Assembly: GCF_048771995.1 (NCBI RefSeq)
Contig: NC_133027.1
Span: forward strand, 62,495,501-62,559,500
Direction of reading: 5' to 3'
Source: Taeniopygia guttata
Taxonomy: Eukaryota; Chordata; Aves; Passeriformes; Estrildidae
Length of the DNA: 64,000 bases
Under the pieces are notes generated by a model that did not search any database, was not told where the DNA came from, and was given only the letters and a program-made list of their open reading frames with translations. Shown here in pieces: positions 22,916-34,323 of the stretch; position 1 is the stretch's first letter, and each line of letters begins with the position of its first letter. Both the position numbers and the translations under genes were made by a program.

Positions 22916-25900
22916 GAAAAATATGGTTAGGGTGAATGGGAAGAGAGGGGAAATCACAAAGAAATCAATTTAGTGAGCCATAAATCACAGCAAATTTGTA
23001 CACATGGCAAATGTAACAAATGATTTATCAACATCAGATAGATTTCTGTTAAACATTTAATTAATGAAGTTTATTAATCCTTAATTTAAATCAGAATCAT
23101 TCCAAGAGTAAACCTTATGTCCTTCTTTCACTTTCTTCAATGAAGATCATCACTGTTATGATTATGTTAAACTAGATTTTGCTTTCTGGCAGGCAGTTCA
23201 GCTGTGTGTCTTTTTCCTAGAGCTGGAAATAACTACCACTTCTTAACGACTGTGTAAGAACTGCTGTCTTGGATACATGCAGTTTTCAGAATGGGAAGTG
23301 AATTGTCTCAAGTTAGAACAAAACATTAATTTTCATTTGGAGCTGGATCTGTCAAGACATCAGACACTTCTCTCTCTTTCTAGTTAAGCACTTGAGCATT
23401 TGCTTAAATTTAAGCTTATGTTATCCTGTTGGGTCAACAGCTTGATTAATTCAACACTTAATAAAAAATAATGCATCCTACCTAAGGAGCCTTTATTCAC
23501 CTTTTGTTGATAAAAATGGCCATTGTTTAGTCTGGGAAACGATTAATAATTGTAACCATCTGAAAATGGTCTTTCGCAGAAATCCAACCCTGGCCCAGGG
23601 CAGCCTGCACCCAAGCTGGGCCCCTGTGGAGCCAGGGGCAGGTCCATGCACAGGGGGGCTGTGGGTGGTGAGCTAACACTGGGCCCTGTCCAAAACCAGG
23701 TTCTGAACCTGCCTTACAAGTGTCAACTGAAATTAGCGGGTCTGATAATGGTTGAGGCCGTTTTACTCATGGGAGTTCTGCTCAAGAACATTGGAAGTGC
23801 TGCAGCTGGACTTCAGCCTTTGTTTCTTGCAGACTAGAACCATGGGGACTTTTGTTTGTTTCCTGGGGTAAATTCTCCATGAACAGTTCCTGTGGACAGT
23901 GTGTTGGTGTGACGGTCCTATCACCTGATGCATGAACAAGCAGAAATTGTAAAGATCACATTTTCCAGTAGATGACATTACTAAACAAAGTAACAAACTC
24001 TTCACAATTTAGTTTGTTGCCTAACTCATACTTACAAATAACAATCAAGGTTTTGGTGGATGGCTCAGTTACTAATGGATTTTGTTTCATCTAAAACAGA
24101 CACAAAATTTCTGAATCTGAGTAAATTCTCAAACCCCAAGAGCTACTCTTCCGTTAAATCCAAAAAGAGTTCACAGTACTCAATGGCCATAAGTAATATA
24201 ATATGGAACAAGCATATTCTCCTCTCCCTCATTAATCACAGAAATATTTCTGGAGAGCTTCAAATACAAAATAATTTTAAAATTATTGCTGTTTTGCTGT
24301 TACTGAGCTACATTTCGTTGTAGTTGTACAATGTAATTAAATATTCTTACAAATTGATTGCTACTTGGATTAAGGATTGTCTTATTGTAACTCCTGAAAT
24401 AATATGTTCTGTAGATGCAGTGCTGAGGAGTATTTTTTGTTATGAAAATTTTTGGCATAAGACAAACCAAAAGGAGTTTTAAAGTCATTCCTGTAATGGC
24501 AACAGGAGAAGGCGAACAGGTACTGCACAGTCATGTCTAGTGAGTAGTTATCTAAATTATGAGTTACAGAGTGGGAAAAGGTTGCAAACAGTGTTATATG
24601 CACATTCTCCAGCTAGGCTTGTATTTTCATCTGGACTTGGAAAGGTGTGTGGGTGTGTGTGTGTGTGTGTGTGTGTATTCACTTAACTGTATTTTTTTCC
24701 TTGTTTGCATAAATTGTGTTCACTTGGCTTCAAGCAGGCTTATGTACTTGTAGAAAACCCCAAAAACTAAACTACAACAAAAAAGTCTTTGGTACAAAAA
24801 AATTTGTAGCACTGCCTGATCATACCCATTTTGTCATTTTGGTTTGTGCTTTTAGAAGAGGTGTCAGTAATTACTGAAATACTTGTCCTTGAATGTGATG
24901 TTAACAAGAAAACATTATGCAGACACTGAGCACATTCTTCCAGCTGCTCTTTCAGCCCTGGAGCAAGGTACATGAGTTCTGGACTGCCAAGAGAGGTGCT
25001 GCTGCTTGATCTCAGCTTCTACCAAAATATGGAAATATGGTAAGCATTTTTCACCAATGCATATGTAACTACAGATTAAAGACTGTCTCATTAAAATAAA
25101 AAGAAAGTAACCACTTTGGAAGCATTTCAAAATACTTCAAAAGCACACAGCGATGGTGTCTGCAAGTAGAGCACAGAAGCAAACCTTAAATGTGCAATGC
25201 TGGTTAAACCCATCAGCCCATTCGATTTTCTTTTTCCATATTCTTGACATCATAAATGTAGGAGAAGCTGATGATGTCCCATGACAAAGAAAGGCAAGTT
25301 ATTTTTAAAAGTTATGTTGTCAAAAAAAAATGTTTTGTTTAAAATTCTCGTAACTCAAGAGACGTGAGATACCCCCAAGTCATCTAATACCGTAAGTGGG
25401 ACTGGACTTTCTGAGTGTGTTTTTAGGGAGACCTCTGTGAACATTTCTCAGAGGCCATCAGCAGCTGAGGCTCAAGCTGCAGGACACCTCTCTGGTGGCA
25501 CTGCCTTTGGCTCACGCAGGGCTGTGACAGCACCAGTGTGGGGAGAGGCAGCCCCACATCCACTGTGGGTACGGTGGAGGAAGGCAGCAGCCCAAGCACT
25601 GACCACTCCTCCCTCTCTGGCATAGCCCATTCCTCCTCCAAATGGGAGAAGTGGATGTAAGGGCAGAGAGCTGCCATGGAGAAGGTGGGATAGGCCATGG
25701 CACAGGAGGTAAGAGATTTGGGTATCTTAGGATATTTTACCTCACATTCAAATAGGGATAAAAACACTCTTTTATCTGAACTCTGCTTGAAAACCTGTAG
25801 AAGCAGAGCAGTATGTGGTAAATAAACGCAATTACTATAATCAAATCGTACTGTAAAAGAACAAAATTTAGTAAACATTTGGCCTCATAAAAAAAGTATT

Positions 25901-27539
25901 CTTTTTATGAAAGAAGGAAAAAAGACCCGAACCTACTGAAATAATGTCACGAAGCTAAAATTACACTACATGGAAGAAAAGACTGCATCCTCTATGTAAA
26001 CACAAGTAGACCTATTGCTAAATTCCCCTTCTCTATCAGAAGCCAAGCTAATTTCTTTTTCCTTCAGTTTTATTTATCAACTTCCCCTGTCGGAACTTTC
26101 CATTTTCTTAGTCAATGGGTTGCTGTTAGTTTCAGAGGGTGTTTCATAGCCAGTGTGAACCGGGGTGATACATTCCATATATTAATGATCGGTTCATTTC
26201 TAGTGGAATGTTTAAAATGCTTTTCCTCAATACACTATTCCTGCCCTTATGTGTATATATATTTTTTGTAAGATACTGGAAACTAAGGAAATCCTACACT
26301 TCTATACACAGACAGAAAACAGTGGGGACACACACACAACAACAAACAGTAAAACTTGCTCTAAATTTGAGCGTTCAATTATTTGGTTGTTAAAGAAAGC
26401 AGCTGTGGTAACATTGCACAGTATAGTTTGGAATGGGTTTGGGGTTTTTTCCCTCTTCCTCCTGGACTGAAAGAAAGGATAAGCAGCACTGCTTTAATAT
26501 ACTGGGGCTACTGTCATGCCTGCTTTTTCTAGTTCTAGGAGTTACAGTTGCTTCAGTGTCATCCTTTCTGTATCCATCTAATCATTATTAGCTAGACTCT
26601 AACTAGTTTAATTAAACTGTTTAAAATACGGTATTTATTATTGCTGTGTCCAACTACTTTTCATCTTCATTTATTGTTGAGCATTTAATAGGTAAGAAAA
26701 TTCCTTATGGATTTTAATTGAAAGCCTTACTGAAAATTTTTGGGCTAAAACGCCCCTACTTGTCGTGTCACTGAAAGTTTATGGAAGGTGATCCAAGGCT
26801 GAGAGTGGATCAAGTGACCAAAAAAAATAAGAAGGGCTATACCTCTACATTTCTGTTTTGTTGATCAATTTTTAAAAGCAATTAATGTGTTTAATGCAAG
26901 AATGAGATTTGGTCTTAATCTGAACTCAAAGTGCTTTGAAGAGATGCACAGCATACATGGCCATTTGTCATATATCAATGACTATCATTTATTGTTTACT
27001 GGAAGATTCTGTTAAATATTCACATGAAGTTCCACAATGTTCACTTTTCTTGTTCAATATATCAGAGCATTAGGGGAAAGAAAAAGAAAATCACATGGTA
27101 CTGGATCTTCCTACATTTTGTTAAAACCGTTTAATGAACTGTTGGTAATGTCCGCCCCTCTAGGCAATCATTTAATTAAATCTTGGCAACGGATACAAAT
27201 AATTTCACAACTTTAAACAGGATAGCATAATAAGATATGTAGCCTAGAGAGAAAAAAACCCCAACCAAACCTGAGCCAATTAATTGCACTTTGCTTATTT
27301 TATTGGTAGCTGTAGCATTTCAGGGTGAAGTGGTGCTGAAAAAATTGGGTTGCTTAAGATCTTCCATAATGTGTCAGCAGAAAGCCTTAACACATCCTTG
27401 CCGGCCAGTCACTCTTATCTTCTGTTGTCTGCTTGTGGTCTAAAAGCAGCAACAAGCCATGCACTTGTTATTTCTTATTATAAAAAAAGCTTTTATATAT
27501 TATTTTATTTTCTCCAAGAAGATTAAACCTGTATTCATG
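22916..27539. other. Intergenic region, PLAGL1 to ZC2HC1B remnant
   Basis: AT-rich noncoding DNA. A locally GC-rich patch at about 23,580-23,830 and a frame of 151 codons on the minus strand at 25,423-25,878 match no family I know and lack convincing splice sites. A (TG)n microsatellite lies at 24,645-24,676. Confidence 0.6.
24645..24676. repeat. (TG)n microsatellite
   Basis: A run of GT dinucleotides with a single GGG interruption near its start. Confidence 0.9.
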
Positions 27540-27602
27540 GGAAGGTGATGGAGCAGCTCATCCTGGAAACCAATTCCAGGCACGTTAAGGATGAGACCAT
27601 TT
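27540..27602 (+). mobile_element. CR1 LINE reverse-transcriptase fragment
   Basis: The plus-strand frame reads VMEQLILETNSRHVKDE, which closely resembles the CR1 ORF2 segment VMEQLILEAISRHVKDKKVI upstream of the reverse-transcriptase core, as I recall it. The match fades after about 60 bases, so this is a short relic. Confidence 0.5.
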
Positions 27603-30600
27603 GTATCCTCAAACCCAGTTTCTCACATCTCCTTTCTCAGCTTAAAAATGGTTATGGGTAGCACTGAAACTGATTTCTCACCTGCCCAAAGTGCTCTCTA
27701 AAGCACTTGGCAAAGCTCAAGTTTTGCAGAATGCAGCAGCAGTTGCCAACACCCAGCACCTGCAAGCTCACCTAGACCAGTCTTTTCCACAGTTCCACTG
27801 TCCTCTATTTCAGATGTGAGTGTGGATGAATGTCCCAGGGACCTGCTGGGGGCAGTGGCTGTCCCAAGCCTCTGCAAACTGGCTGCAACTTCAACCCCAG
27901 TGATACCTGGACTAGGCAGTATCCCTAGGGAAAGGAGGTGTCAAGCCCCAGATTTCAGAATTCAGTGGCTAAACCTTGAGAATGGTGATGGTATTAATAA
28001 ATCCTTGTTGGTGGTCTCCAAGACCCTGTGTGATAACCACAGGAGTTACTATGCTGTTAACATAGTCCCAGGTAACACAGATGACACCACTGGGTACTGA
28101 CAGCAGTTTTCCTGTAGCTGGCAAAGTCAAGGAGGTGGGTAGAGCTGGTAATGGCACTGTGGGCTGGACTCTCCCGTGCCCATTGCAGTCTTCCCTGCAG
28201 CCAAGGAATCCAGCCACTGACCAGCAGCAACCAAGGGCAGTAAAACTGCACACAGAGGAACCCTGCAACAACTTTGACTGTAAGTCTCTGCAACTGACTG
28301 TTTTGTGCATGTTCCTTTTCATCCCGTGCTCCAAGGACTCTCACAAGCATCTCTCCCAGGCTCAAAATACTTTGCCAGCTACAGGGAATCATTCTTGGCC
28401 ATATTTCCTGCTAAGGACTCATGTTCTGCAGTTGTATACGTTTCAGAGGGGTGCAAGATGCTGACCATCTGACCCTCTTGAGCAACAGCACCACAACCAG
28501 TTTAAACAGGGGCTGGAAGGGCTTCTTGCTGCTCTGACACATCTTAGGATGTCCAGAGATGGGAACCTCAGTGACTGCATGGTCAGAGGAGCAGGACCAC
28601 CAAACATCATGGTCTGGGAAATGAAATGTTAAGGAGGAGGAGGGATGTCCACACTGTCATCTTGGCATAGTTGTTACTGAAATGAATGCCGGCATCTTCC
28701 ACACTTGGACAATGGAAGCACACTGTAAGTGCACAAGGTCTGCTGGAGAGGTTTGCACTGTCGAGTAGCAAATCCTCTTGAGATGTCTGGTACAGCAGAG
28801 CACAGTCACTGCCTACTTGGGATGGGGCTATTCCAAATCAAAGAACATTCAACACCAAAATTAGTATTTTCAGCAACCTATACTGGGGCCCTGAGGAGGT
28901 CTGCTACAGGTTTCAGTGTAATTGATTACTTCAATTAATACAAAGGAGCTCATACTGAAAGCACGGCAACAGGATATTCTATATAACAAAAGCAAACAAG
29001 ATATTTTTACATCATAATATTGAAATAAAAAAAATTAATAATTTCTTACCTGAACTTTCCTGAGGAAATTTTCACAGCAAATACACCCATAGATTTTCCT
29101 GTTTTCTTCAGTGTTTCTGAAGAGGTCTCTGCAGATCATTATTTTTGAAATTTACTTGCCATAAAACATGATAATATACATAAATTTTCAAACCTTAGAA
29201 ATGTAGGGATCAAAGATACTGATACAAACAGCATTGTGTATTATCATTCACAGGTTATACTACAAATAATCTTTAAAATTACTTTTAAAAAATCTTCTAA
29301 ACACAAACTGATACAGGTCATGGTTACCAGTAGCAATGGGGCCCAGAAAACATATTATGTGGTATCTTGCTTAAAGGGAACTATTTTAGGGAAGTGGTGA
29401 TGTTAATTTTAAAGCTGAATCAACAAGGGCATTTGGAACAAACAACACACAAAGCTTTGTACCTCATCTAAATGGACTTAAGGTAAAAAGGATGGAATAA
29501 ATCTTAAAGTTGAAGAGTAAAGGTTATGGAGTTCTTTATGGGCAAAAAGAACCTCAAAGCCAGACTCTATATTTTAGGTCTATATAGATATTTCTGTTTG
29601 AGGACCTCTAACTAAAACCACATTTGGTTCCCTCCTGAGGACCCAAATGAAAATCTCTGTGCATAGAGTCCACACAAAGGATCAAGATAATGACCAGGAA
29701 AGCCATTTGCTATCATCAACATCTGCTTGGAAATTTTTGTCCTTTCTCATTTATAGCAAGTGTTGTGCAGAAATAAGTTTAGGATTTCATGCCAGGACTT
29801 GCAAAAAAAAAGCCCAGCAAAAAAAAAAAAACTTTAAAATTCTATATTATTCTATCAGAAAACAGGATTCCAAAGCCTAGGATCTGCTTTTAAAAATACC
29901 CCATGGTATTTTTAAAATACCTGCCCCACCTCAAATACCTCATGGTTTGTTATATGAAATACATAAATATGACTTAATGAACTCTTTGCCTGGTTTATGT
30001 TTCTCTTTTTGTACTCTCTCCAGAAGTGCTAACACAGCAGGTGTTAATGTTGGAGTTTTTCTCTCAGTCAATGGTTGCTTGTCCTAGTAAAACAAGATGC
30101 ACAATCTTCACTCAACTCTAGCAACGAGCTTATAGACCCTCTCCAAATTGCTGTTGAAGCAGTGATAGAAAGAAACTGGCCAAAGGTCCACCCTCTCACA
30201 TTTGCAAGACATTTTTCCTTCTCCAAACAGGTGAAAGAGTAATAAGATTTTTCAACATCTTTAAAAAAAAAAAAATAAACAAAATCACCCAAACCAACAG
30301 TACTCTCCTAAAGGAACTGTTTATATTATTCTCTTTTCTATAACAAAACAGGATCTCACTTCAAGATACTGATTATTAGCTGTACTTTTCTGATTCCCCC
30401 AAGGGGCTCTGCCCTTTGTGTCTAGTGACCAGGGAATAGCAAACCTTCCAATAGCAGGGAGCCCTAAAGAACAGGAAGAGCTTTCTCAATGTACTGCAAA
30501 AGCTGCCAGGTTTCTGATTCTCTACAGCTGTTACCCTGGAATATAACTGCAGAAGAGTCTGAAGAAGTTATTGTCCCAAGTTTTTTGTACTGTCCTATTC

Positions 30601-30790
30601 TGTCACTTTTTTAATCAGAAAAAGAGATTCAGTTATGGGCAACTCCCAGATGATATTCAGCATGTGTTTTGTTATAAGTTTATCAGTTTCACTGGAATTT
30701 AAATTCTTATATTAACATAGGCCTTCATTGACCACGAGCTATAATTTAGCAAACCTGCTTCCAGGACAGGACAAGTGTGACTGTGCTTAC
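27603..30790. other. Noncoding region downstream of ZC2HC1B remnant
   Basis: A moderately GC-rich part at 27,800-28,460 has several overlapping frames but no recognised product. A minus-strand segment at about 29,048-29,128 is open in two frames and followed by the donor GTAAGA (one frame reads IYGCICCENFLRKVQ). It cannot be joined in phase to the ZC2HC1B exon upstream and is not called as a gene. Confidence 0.5.
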
Positions 30791-30909
30791 CAAAGCCTGT
30801 CTGGTGGAGTTTGCAGCATGGCCGACAGCCTGTTTTCCATAACACTCCATGTCCCTCTGTCGTGGAGCCTCAGGAAACCTTTGAGAGCATAATGGACATT
30901 GAATATTGT
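30791..30909 (-). pseudogene. ZC2HC1B: ZC2HC1B second zinc-finger exon, degenerate
   Basis: On the minus strand the acceptor TTTCTGTCAG and donor GTAAGC bound 119 bases reading NIQCPLCSQRFPEAPRQRDMEC. The human counterpart, from memory, is YIQCPYCMRRFNESAAERHTNFC. In the C2HC motif the histidine is replaced by Asp, and the His-Cys spacing is one residue short, so zinc binding should be lost. Reading frame and splice sites remain open, suggesting recent or partial decay. Family function is poorly known; the paralogue ZC2HC1A is a small C2HC protein. Confidence 0.72.
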
Positions 30910-31239
30910 CTGACAGAAAGAAAGGAATAGCTTGTGTCACAGTTTATACACTACAGGAGAAGAATTCCCCTGCTTTTCTGGAACACTCAAGATGCAGTTC
31001 AACACCTGGCCCCACCAGCAGGTGTCCATGATGAATTCACATCAGCTTCCAAAGTACAAACTTAGCAGAACTACAAAACCTTCCTCCAGAAAAATACTTG
31101 GAACACTAAAATGCATGCTTATGGTATTAACCCTGCAAACAGTAATTGCTTTCAGGAATAAATCTTGGGGATTAATAAAAGCAGATTTTATTATCTTTGT
31201 CCTAGTCCTACCCATTCCCAACCTCACAATTAACTAGTC
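30910..31239. other. Noncoding stretch between ZC2HC1B exons
   Basis: Nothing recognised; would be intronic sequence of the ZC2HC1B remnant. Confidence 0.6.
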
Positions 31240-32012
31240 TGAGCAGAGCTCCTGAAGAAGCATGCAAATATCCAGGCCTCTGGCTGCAGGGAGTGTCTGA
31301 GCCTGGTGTTAGGTGCTGGAGGGTAATGGGGAAGACACCTGTATGCACTGTGAACAGGTGAGTGATCTGCTCTGGCAGAGCTTAAAGAGAAGTGGGGAGG
31401 CTGAGAAGTACCAGAGAGTGCAAAAGAGAAGTAGACTTGTCGGATTGCACCCTTCCATCCCTGAGAGAAATGCAGTGGATGGAAGATCAGCAGGAGTCTG
31501 AGGAGCTCTGCCTCTCTTGCCATCAAGCTGAAGAAGGAGACTTAAAAGCAGGGAAATGGAAGTAGGTCCCTGCTCAGGGAGACAGAAGAATTCCCTGTTG
31601 GCTTCCCTTGCCTTCCCAGGGGCCTTTACAGAATAGGTGTGAAGCCTTGGATCCCGAGGGTCAGGCAGACGACAGTGGAGAAGAAGCTTTGTCTGGGGGC
31701 GTCCCAGATTAGTGCAGTCAACCAGAGGGGTAACAAGTACAGGTAAAAAAGGAGGGTGGTTGATGTGGGTGCCTTGCTTCTGAGGGGCACTGAGTGTCCC
31801 GTGTGCCAACCAGACTCATGCCACAGGGGAGTCCGCTACTTGCTGGAGCCTGGGTAAGGGATATTACCAGGACACTCTCTGGACTAATTCAGAACACAGA
31901 TTGCTACACACCAATGATTGTCCAGATGGGCAGTGACAAGAACGTTTGATCACAGGTTGGAATCAATGAACTCATAGGTTTTTTTCCAATCTAATTGATT
32001 CTGTGATTTAGT
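31240..32012 (+). mobile_element. CR1 LINE copy lacking its middle (5' UTR/ORF1 part joined to 3' tail)
   Basis: The stretch at about 31,440-31,925 resembles CR1 5' UTR and ORF1: CAGGGAGACAGAAGAATTCC, then a segment reading like RYLLEPG.GILPGHSL and a phrase like VQMGSDKN, the CR1 ORF1 block that normally reads CLPGARIRDI...VGSNE. It is followed almost at once by the 3' tail (GGTTTTTTTCCAATCTAATT then GATTCTGTGATT at 31,975-32,008). Most of ORF1 and all of ORF2 are missing. The 166-codon minus-strand frame here is an artefact of the repeat. The 5' limit is approximate. Confidence 0.6.
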
Positions 32013-33624
32013 AAAACTGCTGAAGCAGTTGTGCCCCATCAGCTGAGGCACATCCAAGAGCCAGGTTTCTGGGTGTGAAGCAGCATTGTGAAGAACATTA
32101 AGTGGTGGTTTCTAAAATCTTTTTTGACAATATTACTGTCCTTATTCTTCTAAAACCTCTTCATCAACTGTTATAGCAGGTACAATCCAACTCATTGCAA
32201 TGAACATCAACGTTCAGGGTCAACACAGCAGATTCAGCCATCCCACTGGCCTTTATGTTCTCAGACCCTTCCGCCCTGTCCAGTGCCTTTTACAAAAGCA
32301 GCCCAAGTGTCCTTACCTTAATACTAAAGATACAGCGCATTTACAAATTATTTCTCTCAGTAACAATACTGAAAATATGGCCCAAGCAGCCACCAGAAGC
32401 CTGTTCCAGACCAGTAGTGTGGGCAGAATGGTTCTGAGCACAGGGGAGGGGGGAGGAGGATGAGACAGGGCAGATACCTGGCTTCAGGGGTGCAGCAGAG
32501 ACACACCTGGAACTTCAAGGGAGAATGAGGAGTTTTGGGCTCTGTTTGAAGAAGGATGAGACAAAAACTAAATCTTTCTGTCCTTCCCACAATCCATGTA
32601 CTTTCTCACCAGTCCTGTAGTACAGGATATACAGTCCTGTAGTATAGGATATCTATCCTCACTAGGCCACTCAGTAATTTGTCCTTCCTAAAAAGCAATT
32701 CTCCAGTTCCTTTCTCCACAACTCTGCTGCTCTCACACAACTTGGTTTCCTCCAAGAGGGAGGAGGAAAGGGAGGGTCTGCTCTTAGAGTTGGTAAAATA
32801 AGACCAGAAATAATGAAGTCATTAAGGAACTCAGCAGTGAAAATTCAGAGAGGAGCTTGACCCCAATCAAGGAAGGAAGATGTGTCCTGCTGCTTATATT
32901 GCATTGCTGTCATCTAGGAGAGTAGAGAGGCTGGAATCATGGCAGCTGCTTTTGCTATCAGTCGTGAATTCCTGCTCTGGAAGGGAGCCCAAAGAGCCCC
33001 CCTTGTCCCTTCTGCCATCTGCCTTCCTAAGGCAGGCAGGACTCCAGTGAAACCTTTTCAAGATTGCCCCCACATTTTATAAATCACACTATCATGAGAT
33101 ATCATCTGTATGTGCATCTTCCTGGATCTGTAACTTTTAACACAGGGAGCTCTGTGCAGAGCATGAACTTGGTATTAAGTAGTAAACCAGACCTGTCCTT
33201 TTCTAAATGCCTTTCCCTGTCTGCAAAGCTGGCTGGAGAAGGGGACAGTGGAAAAGGCACCCCGTGGGGGTGGGGGAGCCTGTGTACACCACTTGTTTTG
33301 AATGTATTTCATCCTCTGTTACAGGATAGTACAGCTATCCTGTCTCTCCTCCTGAAGTGTTAATATCAGACCCCAGATTTACTGCCTTTAAGTTTAAAAT
33401 GTATTGTTAGTTTTCTCTTCCTCTGCCTCTTCCATTGCCTCTGCCTTACACTCCTACTCAATTCAAGCCAAAAAAATAGAGCTGAAAATTAGAGTCTATG
33501 AAGGGAAATAATATTCACATTCTGTTGTGCCAGGGGTGCAAAATTGAATCCCATCTGTGATTAATAAGATGTCACTGCCTTATCAAAGACCCATACAAGA
33601 ACCACAATAAGAAAGAAGACCATA
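32013..33624. other. Noncoding stretch, ZC2HC1B remnant intron
   Basis: No gene recognised. It includes a 22-bp tandem duplication at 32,611-32,654, listed separately. Confidence 0.6.
32611..32654. repeat. 22-bp tandem duplication with internal hairpin
   Basis: Two adjacent 22-base units beginning AGTCCTGTAGTA, differing at two positions. The first contains TCCTGTA-G-TACAGGA, a perfect inverted repeat with a one-base loop. Confidence 0.8.
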
Positions 33625-33764
33625 AATCTGGATTGGTTCTTGCTGGGAGAGAAGGTGGAAGAAGGTGGCCCTTCTTCACAGCTTTTTTGACCTGCTTGGC
33701 TGATTGAATAGTATTAAGAAAATACTCATAATGCTGCTTCCAGTTAGATTTCTTCCCTAGATTT
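33625..33764 (-). pseudogene. ZC2HC1B: ZC2HC1B linker exon with lost splice donor
   Basis: The minus strand has the acceptor TTTCCATTACAG, then NLGKKSNWKQHYEYFLNTIQ and SAKQVKKAVKKG, ending NPD. It aligns with human KSNWRQQHEDFINAIRSAKQ...GRPLPPPPPPSLNPDY (from memory). The downstream exon begins AC-AAT-ATT, so this one should end GAT-T and give Asp-Tyr. Directly after GAT-T the sequence is TATGGT rather than a GT donor, and reading on runs into a stop about 20 codons later. Confidence 0.75.
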
Positions 33765-34192
33765 CTGTAATGGAAATAGGAGAAGGCACAAACTACACTT
33801 CCCTCTTGCAAGGGACAGAAATATCTTAGAGCAAGGGTTCTTTTTTCTGAGGGGAAAATAAATTTGCTTTTTTTGAAAGGCACAGGGAAGCTGGTTCAGC
33901 CCTTCACTGTCTATTGACAGCATGAGAAGGATAAAAAGCCCATTGCACTCCCAACAAAACACCATGGTCATGGCAGACCTAAGAGCACTTAGGAAGAATT
34001 AGAAAAGACAAGATTAGAAAAGGCACCTTCTCTTCTCCATTTGTCATAATCTTTTAACTTTAAACCTTTGTGCACTTCTCTTTCTTTCCACAACTGATTT
34101 CAAAGAACATTTTACAACTGCAGCCAACCAAATCAGTAGTGAATTGGCATCTCTGGATAAAATAATATCCATGCATGTCCATGAATACTTAC

Positions 34193-34323
34193 CTCCTCCC
34201 TAGCAAAATTACTTGTTCCAGTAAGAGCTTTAAGCATCTTTTCCTCCATCTCTGTAAATAAGTTCAACCCAAACACATTTTTAAACCCTTCAGTAAAATG
34301 GCAGTGAATCTCTGAAACTTCTT
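34193..34323 (-). other. Unassigned exon-like segment
   Basis: Minus strand: the acceptor CTGCCCTTTCACAG and a perfect donor GTAAGT bound 131 bases. One frame is open throughout and looks protein-like: EVSEIHCHFTEGFKNVFG, then FTEMEEKMLKALTGTS and NFAREE. It enters needing one base from an upstream exon and ends in phase 0. It cannot join in frame to the ZC2HC1B exon at 33764. I do not recognise the sequence; an open frame of this length may be chance. Confidence 0.25.

Larger units (their letters stand above)
30791..33764 (-). pseudogene. ZC2HC1B: ZC2HC1B, probable decayed gene (two exons found)
   Basis: Two adjacent minus-strand exons (33764-33625 and 30909-30791) match consecutive parts of ZC2HC1B and lie where synteny predicts, between LTV1 and PLAGL1. 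The upstream exon lacks its GT donor and the downstream finger has lost a zinc ligand. The first-finger exon, the linker exon and the C-terminal exon were not found. A functional but very divergent gene, or rescue by an alternative splice site, is possible, but nearby GT sites give the wrong phase or create a stop. Confidence 0.65.

Noticed and set aside
25423-25878. 151-codon minus-strand open frame
   Set aside because: Overlaps other open frames in a locally GC-rich patch; sequence matches nothing I know.
29046-29130. Minus-strand exon-like segment (one frame reads IYGCICCENFLRKVQ) with donor GTAAGA, as the next ZC2HC1B exon
   Set aside because: The ZC2HC1B finger exon ends in phase 0 and the only acceptors here lead to a stop in that phase; no sequence similarity.
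31309-31809. 166-codon minus-strand open frame
   Set aside because: Lies antisense within the CR1 copy, so it is a shadow of the repeat.
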